Positions 1 to 11,227 of a DNA stretch of 64,000 nucleotides are shown in pieces (position 1 is the first letter of the stretch; every line of letters begins with the position of its first letter). This stretch comes from Eurosta solidaginis (Eukaryota; Arthropoda; Insecta; Diptera; Tephritidae). The stretch is from assembly GCF_040869045.1 (NCBI RefSeq), contig NC_090319.1, positions 60,236,779 to 60,300,778 of the forward strand, in the 5' to 3' direction. The notes under the pieces are model-generated. The model had not been told where the DNA came from. It saw only the letters and a program-made list of their open reading frames with translations, and did not search any database. Made by a program: the position numbers and the translations under genes.

Positions 1-275
1 TATCATAGCCAACCAATTGGTTTTTGGTTTTTCGCCATATCCATAACCTAAAAATATTTAAGTTGGAGAATTTGTTAACTTTTTGTAGCTTTTATTTATT
101 GTTTTGGATACGTTTTGACTATGAGACTTATTTTTTGTGGTATATGCTTGTAAGTTTTTGCGTTTTCTTCATTTTTATGGAATTTTCACAATTTTTAGGT
201 TACGGCACCAATAACTGATGCCATTTTGATATGGATAAGTAAAAATATGGTTATGACTATGGCGTTATGACTATG
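1..275 (+). repeat. MITE-like repeat, window-edge copy
   Basis: This stretch matches 20158-20435 and, inverted, 20641-20870. It ends in the family's imperfect terminal motif (gactatggcgtta). The 64-codon reading frame inside is not conserved as protein between copies, so the repeat is treated as non-coding. The left end is cut by the window edge. Confidence 0.6.
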
Positions 276-797
276 TCAACTTTAACTCGGGCTTAAGAGT
301 ATTACAGTTAGGCTGTTATTCACATGCTACTAAATGTTGCATACTTTTCTGCGCACTTGTTACTGTTTTAGATATTTTCAGCGATGTAGTTTTAGCATTA
401 GGGAATGTTGGAGTTCGGGTGCAGGTCCTCTAAAATTTAAAAAAATTTTTTGTTTTATAAGTTATAGAGATATCACGATATATGTATGTATCTCCAACAC
501 GAATTTTTGTATTTTTATATAGAAAGTGGTCGTGGTTATCCTTGGATCTTGGATTTTTGTAGCTTTTAATAGGGAATCTGCACACCAACTTTCGCAATAT
601 TAGCTTTATCGTTCGGAAGATATCGACAACGAAGCAGATGAAAAATCTGTTTTAATAAGTGGGCCATGCCCATTTTTCATAATTTTTATGTTTATTGAGT
701 TAGCTGGAAGTAGCCAACCTACATGCCAAGTTTGAAGTTAATAACTTATTTGGACATCGGAATATTGAATAAATCTTTTACAGGAAACATTTGATAT
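276..797. repeat. Non-coding repeat of the GGGCGTGG-type class, split by a solo LTR
   Basis: No gene is seen. The text has the style of the long elements at 2668-5759 and 45710-49319: gtgggc(c)atgcccattttt boxes, 'pathway-like' AT blocks and no conserved reading frame. It appears to continue after the solo LTR at 1341-1500. Confidence 0.4.
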
Positions 798-1336
798 TGT
801 GGCGAATGTTGACATCACTAGGCTGTTAGTAATTAATCACGCACCAACAAAAACATGAAGCAACCACACTTGTGTACAGGAATACATCAGTAAGCATTTA
901 CACACATACATAAAAGGCAACGAAGAGATATCTCACACTCACACATGTGGTCATCAGCCGTAGTATTTACTCACACATATACGCGCATATGGCTATGGGA
1001 GTGGCGTGGACTACAGATATATATGTATATATGTAGCTGTTTACCAAGCAGGAGATGCAACAATTCTAGAAGGTGAAACGTTTAGACCTTTGGAGAAATA
1101 TGCGGACGAGGCAACAGAGAGTATAAAAGCAGCGCAAGCTTTTGAATGACTAATCAGTTTTGAATTAAACACGCTATTGATTGTAAAGTATAATTGTGAA
1201 GTACTAATAATCCCAAAGTAATCTAAATAATGACCATTTTGCAATACTGAATATTGGAGTGATTTATTCAACAGTTTAGCGATTCGAACGTTAGCAGAAG
1301 GTTTCAAATAAGCGGAATTTCCCTAAATTCGTTACA
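798..1336 (+). mobile_element. Solo LTR, gypsy-type family
   Basis: The sequence starts TGTGGCGAAT and ends GTTACA (TG...CA) and is flanked by the 4-bp duplication ATAT at 794-797 and 1337-1340. It shares TATAAAA, the downstream ATCAGTTT initiator-like site and the 3' AACAGTTTAGCGATTCGAACG block with the LTRs of the element at 7278-11065. No internal region remains, so it is the product of LTR-LTR recombination. Confidence 0.88.
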
Positions 1337-2026
1337 ATATATAAAAAGTGGGCGTGGTTGTATACCGATTGTGCCTAATTCAAGTATAAACCATATTCAT
1401 GGTGAGAAGAAGTAGAATGTCTTTCCTCATTACAATACCTTCATTCAAATGAAAGTTATTGCAAAAATACATGTGAGGAAGAACCTGCGGATGGATAGGC
1501 GGATGGATGCATAAACATTGTTAACCTTTAATTTCTACCGGCCGAAGTTACCGATTTTTTCGTTTAACTTAAATCGATGGAGGCGATGAATAAATCGGTT
1601 TAGGATATCGCGAAAATCGGAAGATTTGGTAGGGGCTGTCAATTTGAATTGTATATAGCCAAAAACTAATGTGACATATATTCCAACGGTCGCTCGAAAT
1701 CGATCTGAATAATGCAACGAATTTAACCTTTACTTGTCCATCTTAATCTCCTGCATTCGTTTTGGTTCTAAAAGTCAGAAACAATATTTTCAAATATTCA
1801 ACGAAACAAACTCGTAGTCTAGGCCATGGATTTCCGAATCAATGTTACATCATACCACAAGTTATATTCCAAATCGAAATCTAATTATTTTCAAAGAATT
1901 TTATGTGTTACATAAATCGAAAAACAAGAAATGTTCAAACCGAAAAATAAATTGAGGCAATTTCGATTTAAATTGAGTGGTGTTCATACAACTCAATTTA
2001 GCTTACACAATATTAATTTGATAGCT
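1337..2026. other. Non-coding intronic sequence
   Basis: No gene is supported. 1341-1500 continues the repeat interrupted by the solo LTR. 1535-1990 is AT-rich with scattered GATATCG and cgaaatcg boxes and no open frame of note. Confidence 0.4.
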
Positions 2027-2272
2027 GGTTGGCTCATCTCTACAGCAACAACATACTTTTGTTCAGATTGTCAAAATCTGAGTGTTGGTGTTAGGTGAAT
2101 GGAATGGAATAACAACATAAAACTTTGCAATTTTTATGGGTTATAAGAAAATCTGTTCAATGATTTGGTTTCATTTTGAGTTTGCCATCTTCTTTTGACA
2201 ATCCCTACTCCATTGAAATGAAAAAAATAAAATCAGCTGATGAGACGAGCCAACCATATAGTTGAGCCATGC
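2027..2272 (+). repeat. Short inverted-repeat element (MITE), family 1
   Basis: It is bounded by ggttggctcatctc on the left and the inverse gagacgagccaacc on the right (13 of 14). The interior motif caaaatctgagtgttggtg also occurs at about 5860 and, inverted and diverged, at about 19040. There are no reading frames. 2273-2667 beyond it is AT-rich and empty. Confidence 0.6.
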
Positions 2273-3418
2273 GTAACTGACGTTTAAATCTACTCAATAA
2301 ACACACTTTACAAGGTTTCATTTGCAGTTTGAAACAATTTACAATTTATTACGCCATTTTTTCTTTTTTTTTAATTGGCAATTTATTATTACATAATAAA
2401 TTGCCCAAATGGTACAAATTGCCAATTTGGTGTGTGTTTGCGCATAGTATTAGGGCTTTAAAACAAAATTCATTGTCCGTAATTTTTATAAAAAGACTTG
2501 TATAAATAAAAGTCGCAAATAAATATTTTTGAGGACTCAAACAAAATAAAAATTTATAAAAATAATTTTGGATGACTTAAAAAAATTATTATTGGACACA
2601 ATTACCTTGAAAGATTTTTTTTTATTTATTGAAATTTTTGCGATTTTTTTGAAACTCGAAGATCAAATTATTGTACTCAGTTGAGCAGAGCTCATAGAGT
2701 ATATTAACTTTGCTTGGATAACGGTTGGTTGTACAGGTATAAAGGAATCGAGATAGATATAGACTTCCATATATCAAAATCATCAGGATCGAAAAAAAAT
2801 TTGATTGAGCCATGTCCGTCAGTTAACACGATAACTTGAGTAAATTTTGAGGTATCTTGATGAAATTTGGTATGTAGGTTCCTGAGCACTCATCTCAGAT
2901 CGCTATTTAAAATGAACTATATCGGACCACGCCCAATTTTTCGATATCGAAAATTTCGAAAAACCGAAAAAGTGCGATAATTCATTACCAAAGACGGATA
3001 AAGCGATGAAACTTGGTAGGTGCGTTGAACTTATGACGCAGAATAGAAAATTAGTAAAATTTTGGACAAAGGGCGTGGCACCGCCTACTTTTAAAAGAAG
3101 GTAATTTAAAACTTTTGCAAGCTGCAACGACTGCCAACGTTGAAGATATCATGATGAAATTTGGCAGGAACGTTACTCCTATTACTATATGTATGGTTAA
3201 TAAAAATTAGCAAAATCGGAGAACGACCACACTTCTAAAAAAAAAATTTTTTTAAAGTCAAATTTTAACAAAAAATTTAATATCTTTACAGTATATAAGT
3301 AAATTATGTCAACATTCAACTCTAGTAATGATATGGTGCAACAAAATGCAAAAATAAACGAAAATTTCAAAACGGGCGTGGCTCCGCCCTTTTTCATTTA
3401 ATTTATCTAAAAAACAAT

Positions 3419-3577
3419 AAATGTAAGGCGCGATAACCTCCGAAGAGATCTAAGGCCGAGCTTCTCTTCCAATTTGCGTCGTGCTCCTCTTGATTTTCCC
3501 TACAAATTGGCCGGACGGGACCTACATGTGTTATGCCGACTCCGAACGACATCTGCAAGGCAGATGAGTTTTCACTG
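3419..3577 (-). mobile_element. SINE 3' fragment inside element A
   Basis: In minus orientation it reads cagtgaaaactcatctgcc...ggttatcgcgccttacattt, matching the 3' two-thirds of the SINE at 59095-59420. The tRNA-like head is missing. It splits sequence that is continuous in element B, so it inserted after element A did. Confidence 0.75.
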
Positions 3578-4084
3578 TCTAGGATACTTTTAATGCCATA
3601 AGTCGAACAAACATTTACCAATCCTTGTGAAATTTGGTAGGGGCTTAGATTCTCGGTTGAAGCCACGCCCAGTTTTTATACACAGTCGACCGTCTGTCCT
3701 TCCGCTCGGCCGTTAACGATATATTTTACTAAACTCAGTTCACGTACTTATCTGAACTCTCTTTGTATTGGTATACAAAATGGCCGAAATCCGACTATGA
3801 CCACGCCCACTTTTTCGATATCGAATATTACGAAAAGTGAAAAAAATTCCATAATTCTATACCAAATAAGAAAAAAGGGATGAAACATGGTAATTGGATT
3901 GGTTTATTGACGCAAAATATAACCTTAGAAAAGAACTTTGTAAAATGGGTGTGACACCTACCATATTAAGTAGAATAAAATGAAAAAGTTTTGCAGGGCG
4001 AAATAAAAAACCCTTGAAATCTTGGCAGGAATACTGTTCGTGGTATTATATATATAAATAAATAAGCGGTATCCAACAGATGAT

Positions 4085-5660
4085 GATCTAGGTCACCCTG
4101 GTCCACATTTTGGTCGATATCTGGAACACGCTTTCACATATACAACTACCACCACTCCCTTTTAAAAGCCTCATTCATACCTTTAATTTGATACCCATAT
4201 CGTACAAACACATTCTAGAGTCACCCCTGGTCCACCTTTATGGCGATATCTCGAACAGGCGTCCACCTATAGAACTAAGCCCCACGCCCTTTTAAAATAC
4301 TCATTAACACCTTTCGTTTGATACCTATATGGTACAAACGCATTCTAGAGTCACCGCTGGTCCACCTTTATGCCGATATCTCGAAATGGCGACAACCTAT
4401 ACAACTACAACCACTCCCTTTTAAAACCCTCATTAATACCTTTAATTTGATACCCATATCGTACAAACACATTCTAGAGTCACCCCTGGTCCACATTTAT
4501 GGCGATATCACGAAAAGGCGTCCACCTATAGAACTAAACCCCACGCCCTTTTGAAATACTCATTAACCCCTCTCATTTGATACCCATATCGTACAAACAA
4601 ATTCTAGGGTCACCCCTGGTCCACCTTTATGGCGATATCTCGAAATGGCGTCCACCTATGGAACTAAGGCCCACTCTCTTTTAAAATACTAATTAACACC
4701 TTTCGTTTGATACCAATATTGTACAAACGAATTCTAGAGTCACCCCTGGTCCACCTTTGTGCCGATATCTCGAAAAGGCGGCCACCTATACAACTACCCC
4801 CACTCCCATTGAAAACCCCCATTAATACCTTTAATTTGATACCCATATCGTACAAACACATTCTAGAGTCCCGCCTGGTCCACCTTTATTGCGATATCTC
4901 CAAAAGGCGTCCACCTATAGAACTAAGGCCCACTCTCTTTTAAAATACTAATTAGCACCTTTCGTTTGATACCCATATTGTACAAACGCATTCTAGAGTC
5001 ACCCCTGGTCCACCTTTATACCGATATCTCGATAAGGCGACCACCTATACAACTACCACCATTTCCTTTTAAAACCCTCATTAATACCTTTAATGTGATA
5101 CCCATATCGTACAAACTCATTCTAGAGTCACCCCTGGTCCACCTTTATGGCGATATCTCGAAAAGGCGTCCACCTATAGAACTAAGCCCCACGCCCTTTT
5201 AAAAAACTCATTAACACCTTTCATTTGATACCCATATCGTACAAACACATTCTAGAGTCACCCCTGGTCCATTTTTATGGCGATATCTCGAAAAGGCGTC
5301 CACCTGTAGGACTAAACCCCACGCCCTTTTGAAATACTCATTAACACCTTTCGTTTGATACCCATATTGTACAAACGCATTCTAGAGTCACCCCTGGTCC
5401 ACCTTTATGGCGATATCTCGAAAAGGCGTCCACCTATAGAACTAAGGCCCACTCCCTTTTAAAATGCTCATTAATAACCCTTTTCATTTCATACCCATAT
5501 CGTACAAACAAATTCTAGAGTCAACCCTCATCCACCTTTATGGTGATATCCCTAAATGGCGTCCACCTATAGAACTATGGCCCACTCCCTCATAAAATAC
5601 TCTTTAATACCTTTCATTTGATACACATGTCATACAAACACATTCCAGGGTTACCCTCGG
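4085..5660 (-). repeat. Tandem array, about 12 units of 129-130 bp
   Basis: The landmark cattctagagtcacc recurs near 4211, 4341, 4470 and 4600 and on to 5640, a spacing of 129-130. Each unit has a gatatctcgaaaaggcg core. Alternate units differ in ccccacgccc versus acccccactccc, suggesting dimer structure. The same unit makes the array at 45880-47950 on the other strand. Confidence 0.85.
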
Positions 5661-5802
5661 TTCATTTTCCTATATGGTTATTTTCCCTTATGTTGTCACC
5701 ATAGCTCTCAACTGAGTATGTAATGTTCGGTTACAACGGAACTTAATCTTCCTTACTTATTTTTATTTTGGGTGTCTGGTAAAAACTATAAATTGAAAAC
5801 CA

Positions 5803-5960
5803 TGGCTCAACTATATGGTTGGCTCATCTCTACAGCACCAACATACTTTTGTTCAGATTATCAAAATCTGAGTGTTGGTGTTAGGTGAATGGAATGGAGA
5901 GAAAAACATAAATCTTTGCAGTTTTTGTGTGTTCTAAGAAAATATTGTCGATGGGTTGGT
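5803..5960 (+). repeat. MITE family 1, partial copy
   Basis: It starts catggctcaactatatggtt and follows the 2027-2272 copy through ggtgaatggaatggag. The right inverted end is missing; sequence passes into pyrimidine-rich DNA near 6000. Confidence 0.55.
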
Positions 5961-5999
5961 TGTCTTTTGAGCCTATCTGCATACATTTTAATAAGCTTT

Positions 6000-6285
6000 T
6001 TCCATCTAACTCTGCCCTTCCCCACCCCTCTTCACTTTTATTTTACTTTATATTACTTTTATTCACTCCTCCCTCCGTCTTTTTCGCTTCATCTATCTCC
6101 ATATTCGTCTCATTCTATTTCTTTCTCAGTCTCCTTCTCCTTCTCTCTTCTTTCACGTTCTTCTCATTCTTCTTCATCCCTTATTGCCTGTCCCAGAGGG
6201 TGGTATGTATTTTGTTCCAGTCCCAGTCCCACTCCGAGTCTCAGTCCCTGTCCTAGTCCTAATCCCAGTCCCAATCCGTCGCTGG
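6000..6285 (+). repeat. Pyrimidine-rich tract and imperfect CCCAGT hexamer repeat
   Basis: 6000-6190 is almost all C and T. 6215-6285 is a degenerate run of cccagtcc-type hexamers. Long open frames here are composition artefacts. 6286-6600 holds no gene; about 6500-6590 resembles 11075-11150 (cattctaggggta, ccgggtccacg), the two halves of a repeat split by the insertions at 6602-11065. Confidence 0.7.
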
Positions 6286-6601
6286 TCTAGTTCCCGGAAA
6301 AAAGGATCGTAAATACTGATATAGGCAAATTTATATATCAAATTTCAGGCAAATCGAATAGGGCGTATGTTAATAGGTATGTGGGTATTGTTAATTAATG
6401 TCTCTATTTCGGCTTTGCATGCATATTTATCAGTTGTCTTGTGTTGTTGATGCGACTTAATCGAATATCACAGTGAAAATTACTTCAGATCTCTCAGCAA
6501 CAGCATTCATTTCATATCCATATTACCCACCCATTCTAGGGGTATCCGGGTCCACGTTTTGGCCTATATCTTGAGACCCTAGTCACCTAGTGGTATAATA
6601 T

Positions 6602-7271
6602 TGTAACGAATTTGCTGCAAATTCCTCTTATTTGCCCTTTTGCTAGGTTCGTATCGCTAAACTGTTGAATAAATAACTCCAATATTGAATAATGGAAAAA
6701 TGGCCTTTATTAAAATACTTCACAATAACACTCAAACTGTGCAACGAATATCTTAATAACCAAACTGATAGCTTAAAGGAAACTGACTTTCAACATAATA
6801 GTGCTATTGCTCGCTAGATATCGTCTTACTCGTAACTGCTTGACAATTCAAATCAAACTGAATTACTTCTTACTCGCCTGCATCGCTTTTATAGTTTACG
6901 CTGCATACTTCTAGGCTCTTCGATTTCCAGAAGTTACTAGTTGTTTCGGCTACAAAATCGCCAGCCACAACTACGTGCACAAATTATTGCTCTCTCTTGT
7001 GACAACTCAGATAAGGTATATGCATGTGTTTGTAGTTTACAGTCTCCCACACACACATAAGCGTATAAGTAAATTCATCGGTGTGTGACATCTCATTTCT
7101 CGCTGCCTTGTATGTAAATGTTGCTCGTCGGAATGTGTACATATGTGTAGACGCAATTATTGATTCGTTTATGTAGATACATAATGATTGAATTATTGAT
7201 GTGTACTCACGTCACTGCTTAGATCGGCTTAGAGCTGGCAGCACTCCTTAGTTTTGCTAATATTCGTAACA
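6602..7271 (-). mobile_element. Solo LTR, gypsy-type family
   Basis: As read on plus it runs TGTAACGAATTTGC...TATTCGTAACA, the reverse complement of the family LTR, with ATAT at 6598-6601 and 7272-7275. At 670 bp it is longer than its relatives (about 510-545). The next LTR element begins 6 bp downstream and reuses the same ATATAT. Confidence 0.85.
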
Positions 7272-7277
7272 ATATAT

Positions 7278-7501
7278 TGTGACGAATATTAGCAACACTA
7301 AGGGAAACTATCATCTCTAAGCCGATGCTAAGCAGTGACTTGTATGCACATCAATAAATCAATCATTATGTCTACACAGATGTACGTACACGCAGCGGAG
7401 AAGGGACGCACAAACACATGCAGATATCTTATCTGACAGTTTAGCGATTCGAACATTAGCAGAAGGTTGCAAATAAGAGGAATTGCAGTAAATTCGTAAC
7501 A
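7278..7501 (+). repeat. 5' LTR with internal deletion
   Basis: It matches the 3' LTR (10557-11065) at both ends but jumps from cttatctga directly to cagtttagcg. About 285 bp is missing, including the TATA box, initiator and poly(A) signal, so this LTR could not start transcription. Confidence 0.88.
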
Positions 7502-7503
7502 GT

Positions 7504-7515
7504 TGGTGTCAGAAG
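7504..7515 (+). promoter_or_regulatory. Primer-binding site, tRNA-Leu type
   Basis: TGGTGTCAGAAG lies 2 nt after the LTR end. It is complementary to the 3' end of fly tRNA-Leu including CCA (recalled sequence). Similarity weakens after 12 nt. Confidence 0.75.
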
Positions 7516-7560
7516 AGGAATTGTTGAATAAATTCCGAAGATTTCGAGTACAACAAGGAC

Positions 7561-8061
7561 ATGGCAAAGTTAAGTGAATTGAAGATCCAGCAACTGAAGA
7601 AGGTGTTGGAGAGCCGTGGATTGAATACAAGCGGCATTAAACTCGAACTTCAGGCACGACTACGAGAGGCAATGGAAGCAGAAGGAATTAACGTGGGAGA
7701 GTATGTCTTTAATGTTGATGTCGATGAGACAACAACAAAAATTTAAGAGAAAAATGAAACATCGCAGACAGGTACGAGCACAGACTTGAACATGATATTG
7801 GCTGCAATATCTGCACAAACATCGACAGTAACATCAATGTCGTCGCAAATGTCATCTCAACTGGAAGAACAGAAGACATATATGGCATCCAAAATAGAAT
7901 CACAGGAGACACGTATTGCAGAAATGTCGTCAGAAATAACATCGAAGATTGAAGCACAAGAAACGCGTATTTCGGAAATGTCGACACAGATAACAGCCAA
8001 GATTGAAGCACAGGAAACACAAATTTCATCACAGCTGGAAGAACAAAAGACATATATATAA
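7561..8061 (+). pseudogene. gag remnant with N-terminal SAP domain and coiled coil
   Basis: Residues 1-40 (MAKLSELKIQQLKKVLESRG and on to LQARLREAMEAEG) look like a SAP helix-extension-helix nucleic-acid-binding motif. A TAA at 7744-7746 interrupts the frame, which then continues unshifted for about 100 codons into a repetitive coiled coil with KIEAQETRI-type heptads. It ends at 8061. Just beyond, sequence reading AAEILQTIP and EALMAEL looks like later gag before the deletion that joins to RT. No zinc knuckle or protease remains. The start codon is the first ATG after the primer site. Confidence 0.75.
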
Positions 8062-8140
8062 GGCAAGCAGCCGAAATCCTACAGACGATTCCCGAAGGAG
8101 AGCGGAACAACTATGAAGCATTGATGGCGGAATTGACGAC

Positions 8141-10545
8141 ACTCTGGGCTCGTTCTCTGGTACGAAATGGTTTTCCACACTGGACTTGAAAAGCGGCTAC
8201 TGGCAAGTGGAAGTGAAGGAGGAAGAAAAAGAGAAAACAGCCTTCAGTGTCGGTGATGGTCTTTGGCAATTTAGTGATGCCTTTTGGACTTTGTAATGCA
8301 CCAGCTACTTTCGAGACTCATGGACCATGTACTGAAAGGACTACATTGGAAAACATGCTTGGTGAACCTGGACGACATCATCGTATTGGGCAAGAACTTT
8401 GATGAACATCTTAAGAACTTGGAGGAAGTTTTCCAGAGAATAGCTGGCGCTGGTCTGAAACTAAGTCCCAAAAAGTGTTCGCTGTTTAAAAAGGAAGTAA
8501 ATCATTTGGGTCACAAGGTAACGACAGAAGGTATCTGTACAGCGAATGAAAAGATAGAGGCAGTAAAGGATTGTTCAAGACCACAGAACTTGCATGAATT
8601 AAGAAGTTTCCTTGGGCTGTGCACATATTACCGCCGATTTGTACCAAACTTTTCCAGCGTAGCCCATAGCCTCCATGAGCTTACAAGAAAAAATAAAGCT
8701 TTTGAATGGAAGAAGGAGCAAGAAGTGGCTTTCCAAACATTGAAGGAGCATTTGTGCACTGCCCCAATGTTGGCATATCCAATTTCAGGAGCAACCTTTA
8801 TTCTAGATACAGATGCGAGTGGATATGCTATAGGAGGCGTTTTATCACAACTGGTCGATGGACAGGAGAAGGTAGTTGCGTATTACAGCCGTTCGATTGG
8901 AAAACCAGGGAGGAACTATTGCGTTACACAGAGAGAGCTGTTGGCATTGGTAGAGTGCATTAAACATTTTCACAAATACCTCTACGGCCAGCGATTCCGC
9001 GTCAGGACAGATCACGCAGCGTTGAAATGGCTTCTGCAGTTCCGTAATCCGGAAGGACAATGGGCACGGTGGATCGAGCGACTACAAAGCTATGAATTTT
9101 CCATTGAGCATCGAAAAGGTAGTACCCATGGAAATGCTGATGCAATGTCACGAAGACCATGTAGTTTGGAATGCAAGCACTGTTCAAAGGCCGAGGCTAA
9201 AGAAGATATAATAGATGTCCAGCTAATGACTATCACGTGTACGGATAAATGGGACAAGGAACAACTAAGAAAGTGTCAGCTAGAAGATACAGATCTGTCA
9301 CATGTTATGCAAGGGCTCGAACGAAACGAAAGACCAAGCAGAGAGGAGATGTCAGCAGAGAGTCCCATTGCGAAGTCATATTGGGCACAGTGGAACAGTT
9401 TAGAATTGATATCCGGTTGCTTGCATCGAGTATGGGAGAGTGAGGATGGTCAATGCAAGAAGAAACTGATAGTTGTTCCCAGAAAAAGGATTCCTGACGT
9501 GCTCAGCGAGCTGCATAATGGTCCAAGTAGAGGTCATCTTGGAATCACGAAGACGGTTGAGAAAATTAAGCAGAGATTCTATTGGGTTGGTTGCCGTCAG
9601 TTGGTCACCGAGTGGATTGCCAACTGCGAGGTTTGCAACTGAGCGAAAGGGCCCAAAACACGAAGTCATGGCCAGATGAAGCAGTATATTTCAGGTGCAC
9701 CATTTAAAAGGATCCCCATGGTTGTCGCAGGTCCATTTCCTACTAGCAACCGCGGAAAAAAATACGTACTGGTGGTTATGGATTATTTCAGTAAATGGCC
9801 AGAGGTATACCCCATCCCAAACCAAGAAGTGGAAACAGTAGCAGAAGTACCAATGGAATTACATTCTGACCAAGGCAGGAATTTTGAATCAGATGTGTTC
9901 CAAGAAATGTGTAAGAAGTTGGGCATTCGAAAAACACGGACAACTGCATTGCATCCTCAGTCCGATGGTATGGTGGAACGTTTCAATAGAACATTGGAGG
10001 AGCATTAAAGGAAAGTAGTAGTCAAGTACCATAAGGAGTGGGATACACACTTATCATTATTCTTGATGGCCTACCGATCGGCATTACATGAGACAACGGG
10101 CCAAACTCCCGCAAAGGTAATTTTTGGCAATGACATTCGATTGCCAGCTGATTTGAAGTATAGGATAGATGCCGATGCGGAGGGAAATGTCAAGAAATCT
10201 ACTGGTGTCTTGGAAGAAGAGCTGAGAGAGATACACGATCTGGTAAGGCAACGAGCAAAGATTATGAGTGACAAGATGAAAGCGAGATATGATAAAGCAA
10301 TTAATTCGGAAGGGTTTCAGGACGGAGATTTGGTGCTGTTATACAACCCACAACGAAAAAAAGGTTTGTCCCGGAAATTGCAGTGTAATTGGGAAGGCCC
10401 TTACAAAGTTGTAAAACGGATCAACGATGTAGTGTACCGCATACAAACCATTGGCAAACCACGAACCAAAATGAAAGTGGTTCATTTGGAAAGGCTGGCA
10501 GCGTTTAGATCGAGAGATTTGTCTGATCGGGACGATCAGACTTAG
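8141..10545 (+). pseudogene. pol remnant: RT, RNase H, integrase
   Basis: Domains in order: RT from about 8141 (TLDLKSGYWQV, then the active-site region as NLDD rather than the usual YLDD near 8370); RNase H about 8790-9150 (DTDASGYAIGG, RTDHAALKWLL); integrase zinc finger near 9510-9640 (LHNGPSRGH, NCEVCN); integrase core (VVMDYFSKWPE, LHSDQGRNF, GMVERFNRT); and a C-terminal domain to 10545 (WEGPYKVVKRI). Small deletions near 8275 and 8315 shift the frame. TGA at 9640 and TAA at 10006 are in-frame stops, and about 10 core residues are missing before PMELHSD. Family assignment is firm; activity is excluded. Confidence 0.9.
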
Positions 10546-10556
10546 GTGGAGGGCAG
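10546..10556 (+). promoter_or_regulatory. Polypurine tract
   Basis: gtggagggcag directly precedes the 3' LTR and follows the pol stop, the expected plus-strand priming site for this class. It is short and contains one T and one C. Confidence 0.55.
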
Positions 10557-11065
10557 TGTGACGAATATTAACAACACTAAGGGAAACTATCATCTCTAAG
10601 CCGATGCTAAGCAGTGACTTGTATGCACATCAATAAATCAATCATTATGTCTACACAGATGTACGTATACGCAGCGGAGAAGAGACGAACAAACACATGC
10701 AGATATCTTATCTGAGATGCTCCCAAAAGTATGCAATTATAATTGTGCTCACATATACACGCGCATACGAGAAGCTATAAACGTAGTAATTTTATAGCTG
10801 ATAACCAACTAGTAAATTATAGAAATGGAAGCGCTTAGAAGATGCGAACGAAAAATCACAGAGTATAAAAGGCAGCAAGAGTAGAGGCACGACAATCAGT
10901 TTGATTTAAGACGCTATCTGGCGAGCAATAGTAGTGTTATTTTGAAAGTTGTCTAATAAAGGCCATTTTGCATTATTGAATAGTGGAGTTATTTATTCAA
11001 CAGTTTAGCGATTCGAACGTTAGCAGAAGGTTGCAAATAAGAGGAATTGCAGAAAATGCGTTACA
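10557..11065 (+). repeat. 3' LTR, intact promoter architecture
   Basis: 509 bp, TGTGACG...GTTACA. It contains TATAAAA at 10864-10870, an initiator-like ATCAGTT about 30 nt downstream and AATAAA at 10955-10960, giving plausible U3-R-U5 order. As the only complete LTR of the element, it could still drive transcription outward toward 11.1 kb. Confidence 0.88.
10864..10901 (+). promoter_or_regulatory. LTR core promoter (TATA plus initiator)
   Basis: TATAAAA and TCAGTT (fly initiator consensus TCAKTY) are spaced so that the initiator A at 10898 lies 34 nt from the TATA start. The same pair is present in the solo LTRs at 798, 26443 and 57379. Confidence 0.6.
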
Positions 11066-11227
11066 ATATTACTAAAGCACCCATCAACAGCTTTCATTCG
11101 ATATCCATCTTATATAAACACATTCTAGGGGTACCCGGGTCCACGTGTGAACAAAATCGACCGACGCACCTCTTCAAACACCGGCGACCAACTAACACAC
11201 ATTTTAGCCTTTCCTTTTATATATATA
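11066..11227. other. Repeat half beyond the LTR element
   Basis: Contains attctaggggtacccgggtc, related to 6530-6560. No gene is present. Confidence 0.45.

Larger units (their letters stand above)
2668..5759 (-). mobile_element. Long non-coding interspersed element A with a 129-bp tandem array
   Basis: In minus orientation it begins with the hairpin GTTCCG-ttgtaa-CGGAAC and ATACTCAGTTGAG and ends AGCTCTGCTCAACTGAGTA. The same ends and interior recur in opposite orientation at 45710-49319 and, without the array, at 53989-55410 and 55411-56715. The non-array part carries repeated gtgggcgtgg / gccacgccc boxes and ttttcgatatcgaaaa palindromes. No transposase, polymerase or RT is encoded. A SINE fragment interrupts it at 3419-3577. 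The superfamily is unassigned; a non-autonomous DNA or Helitron-like origin is possible. Confidence 0.65.
7278..11065 (+). mobile_element. Ty3/gypsy-like LTR retrotransposon, internally deleted and dead
   Basis: It is flanked by ATAT at 7274-7277 and 11066-11069. The order is 5' LTR (deleted), tRNA-Leu-type primer site, gag remnant with SAP domain, deletion of late gag-protease-early RT, RT, RNase H, integrase, purine tract, 3' LTR. In-frame stops at 7744, 9640 and 10006, small deletions near 8275 and 8315, and loss of about 285 bp of promoter from the 5' LTR make it non-autonomous. There is no envelope-like frame between pol and the 3' LTR. Confidence 0.92.

Noticed and set aside
4085..5660. 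Series of 60-80 codon open frames reading RILESPLVHLY
   Set aside because: They recur because the tandem unit is 129 bp, a multiple of three; the frames break wherever a unit is 130 bp and are not kept in the other array.
2668..5759. Element A as a Polinton or DIRS-type element
   Set aside because: No polymerase, integrase, tyrosine recombinase or RT trace in any copy.
5889..6290. 133- and 109-codon open frames
   Set aside because: Pyrimidine-rich tract and CCCAGT repeat; Ser/Pro/Phe-rich by composition only.
7709..8110. 133-codon minus frame over gag
   Set aside because: Antisense shadow of the repetitive coiled coil.
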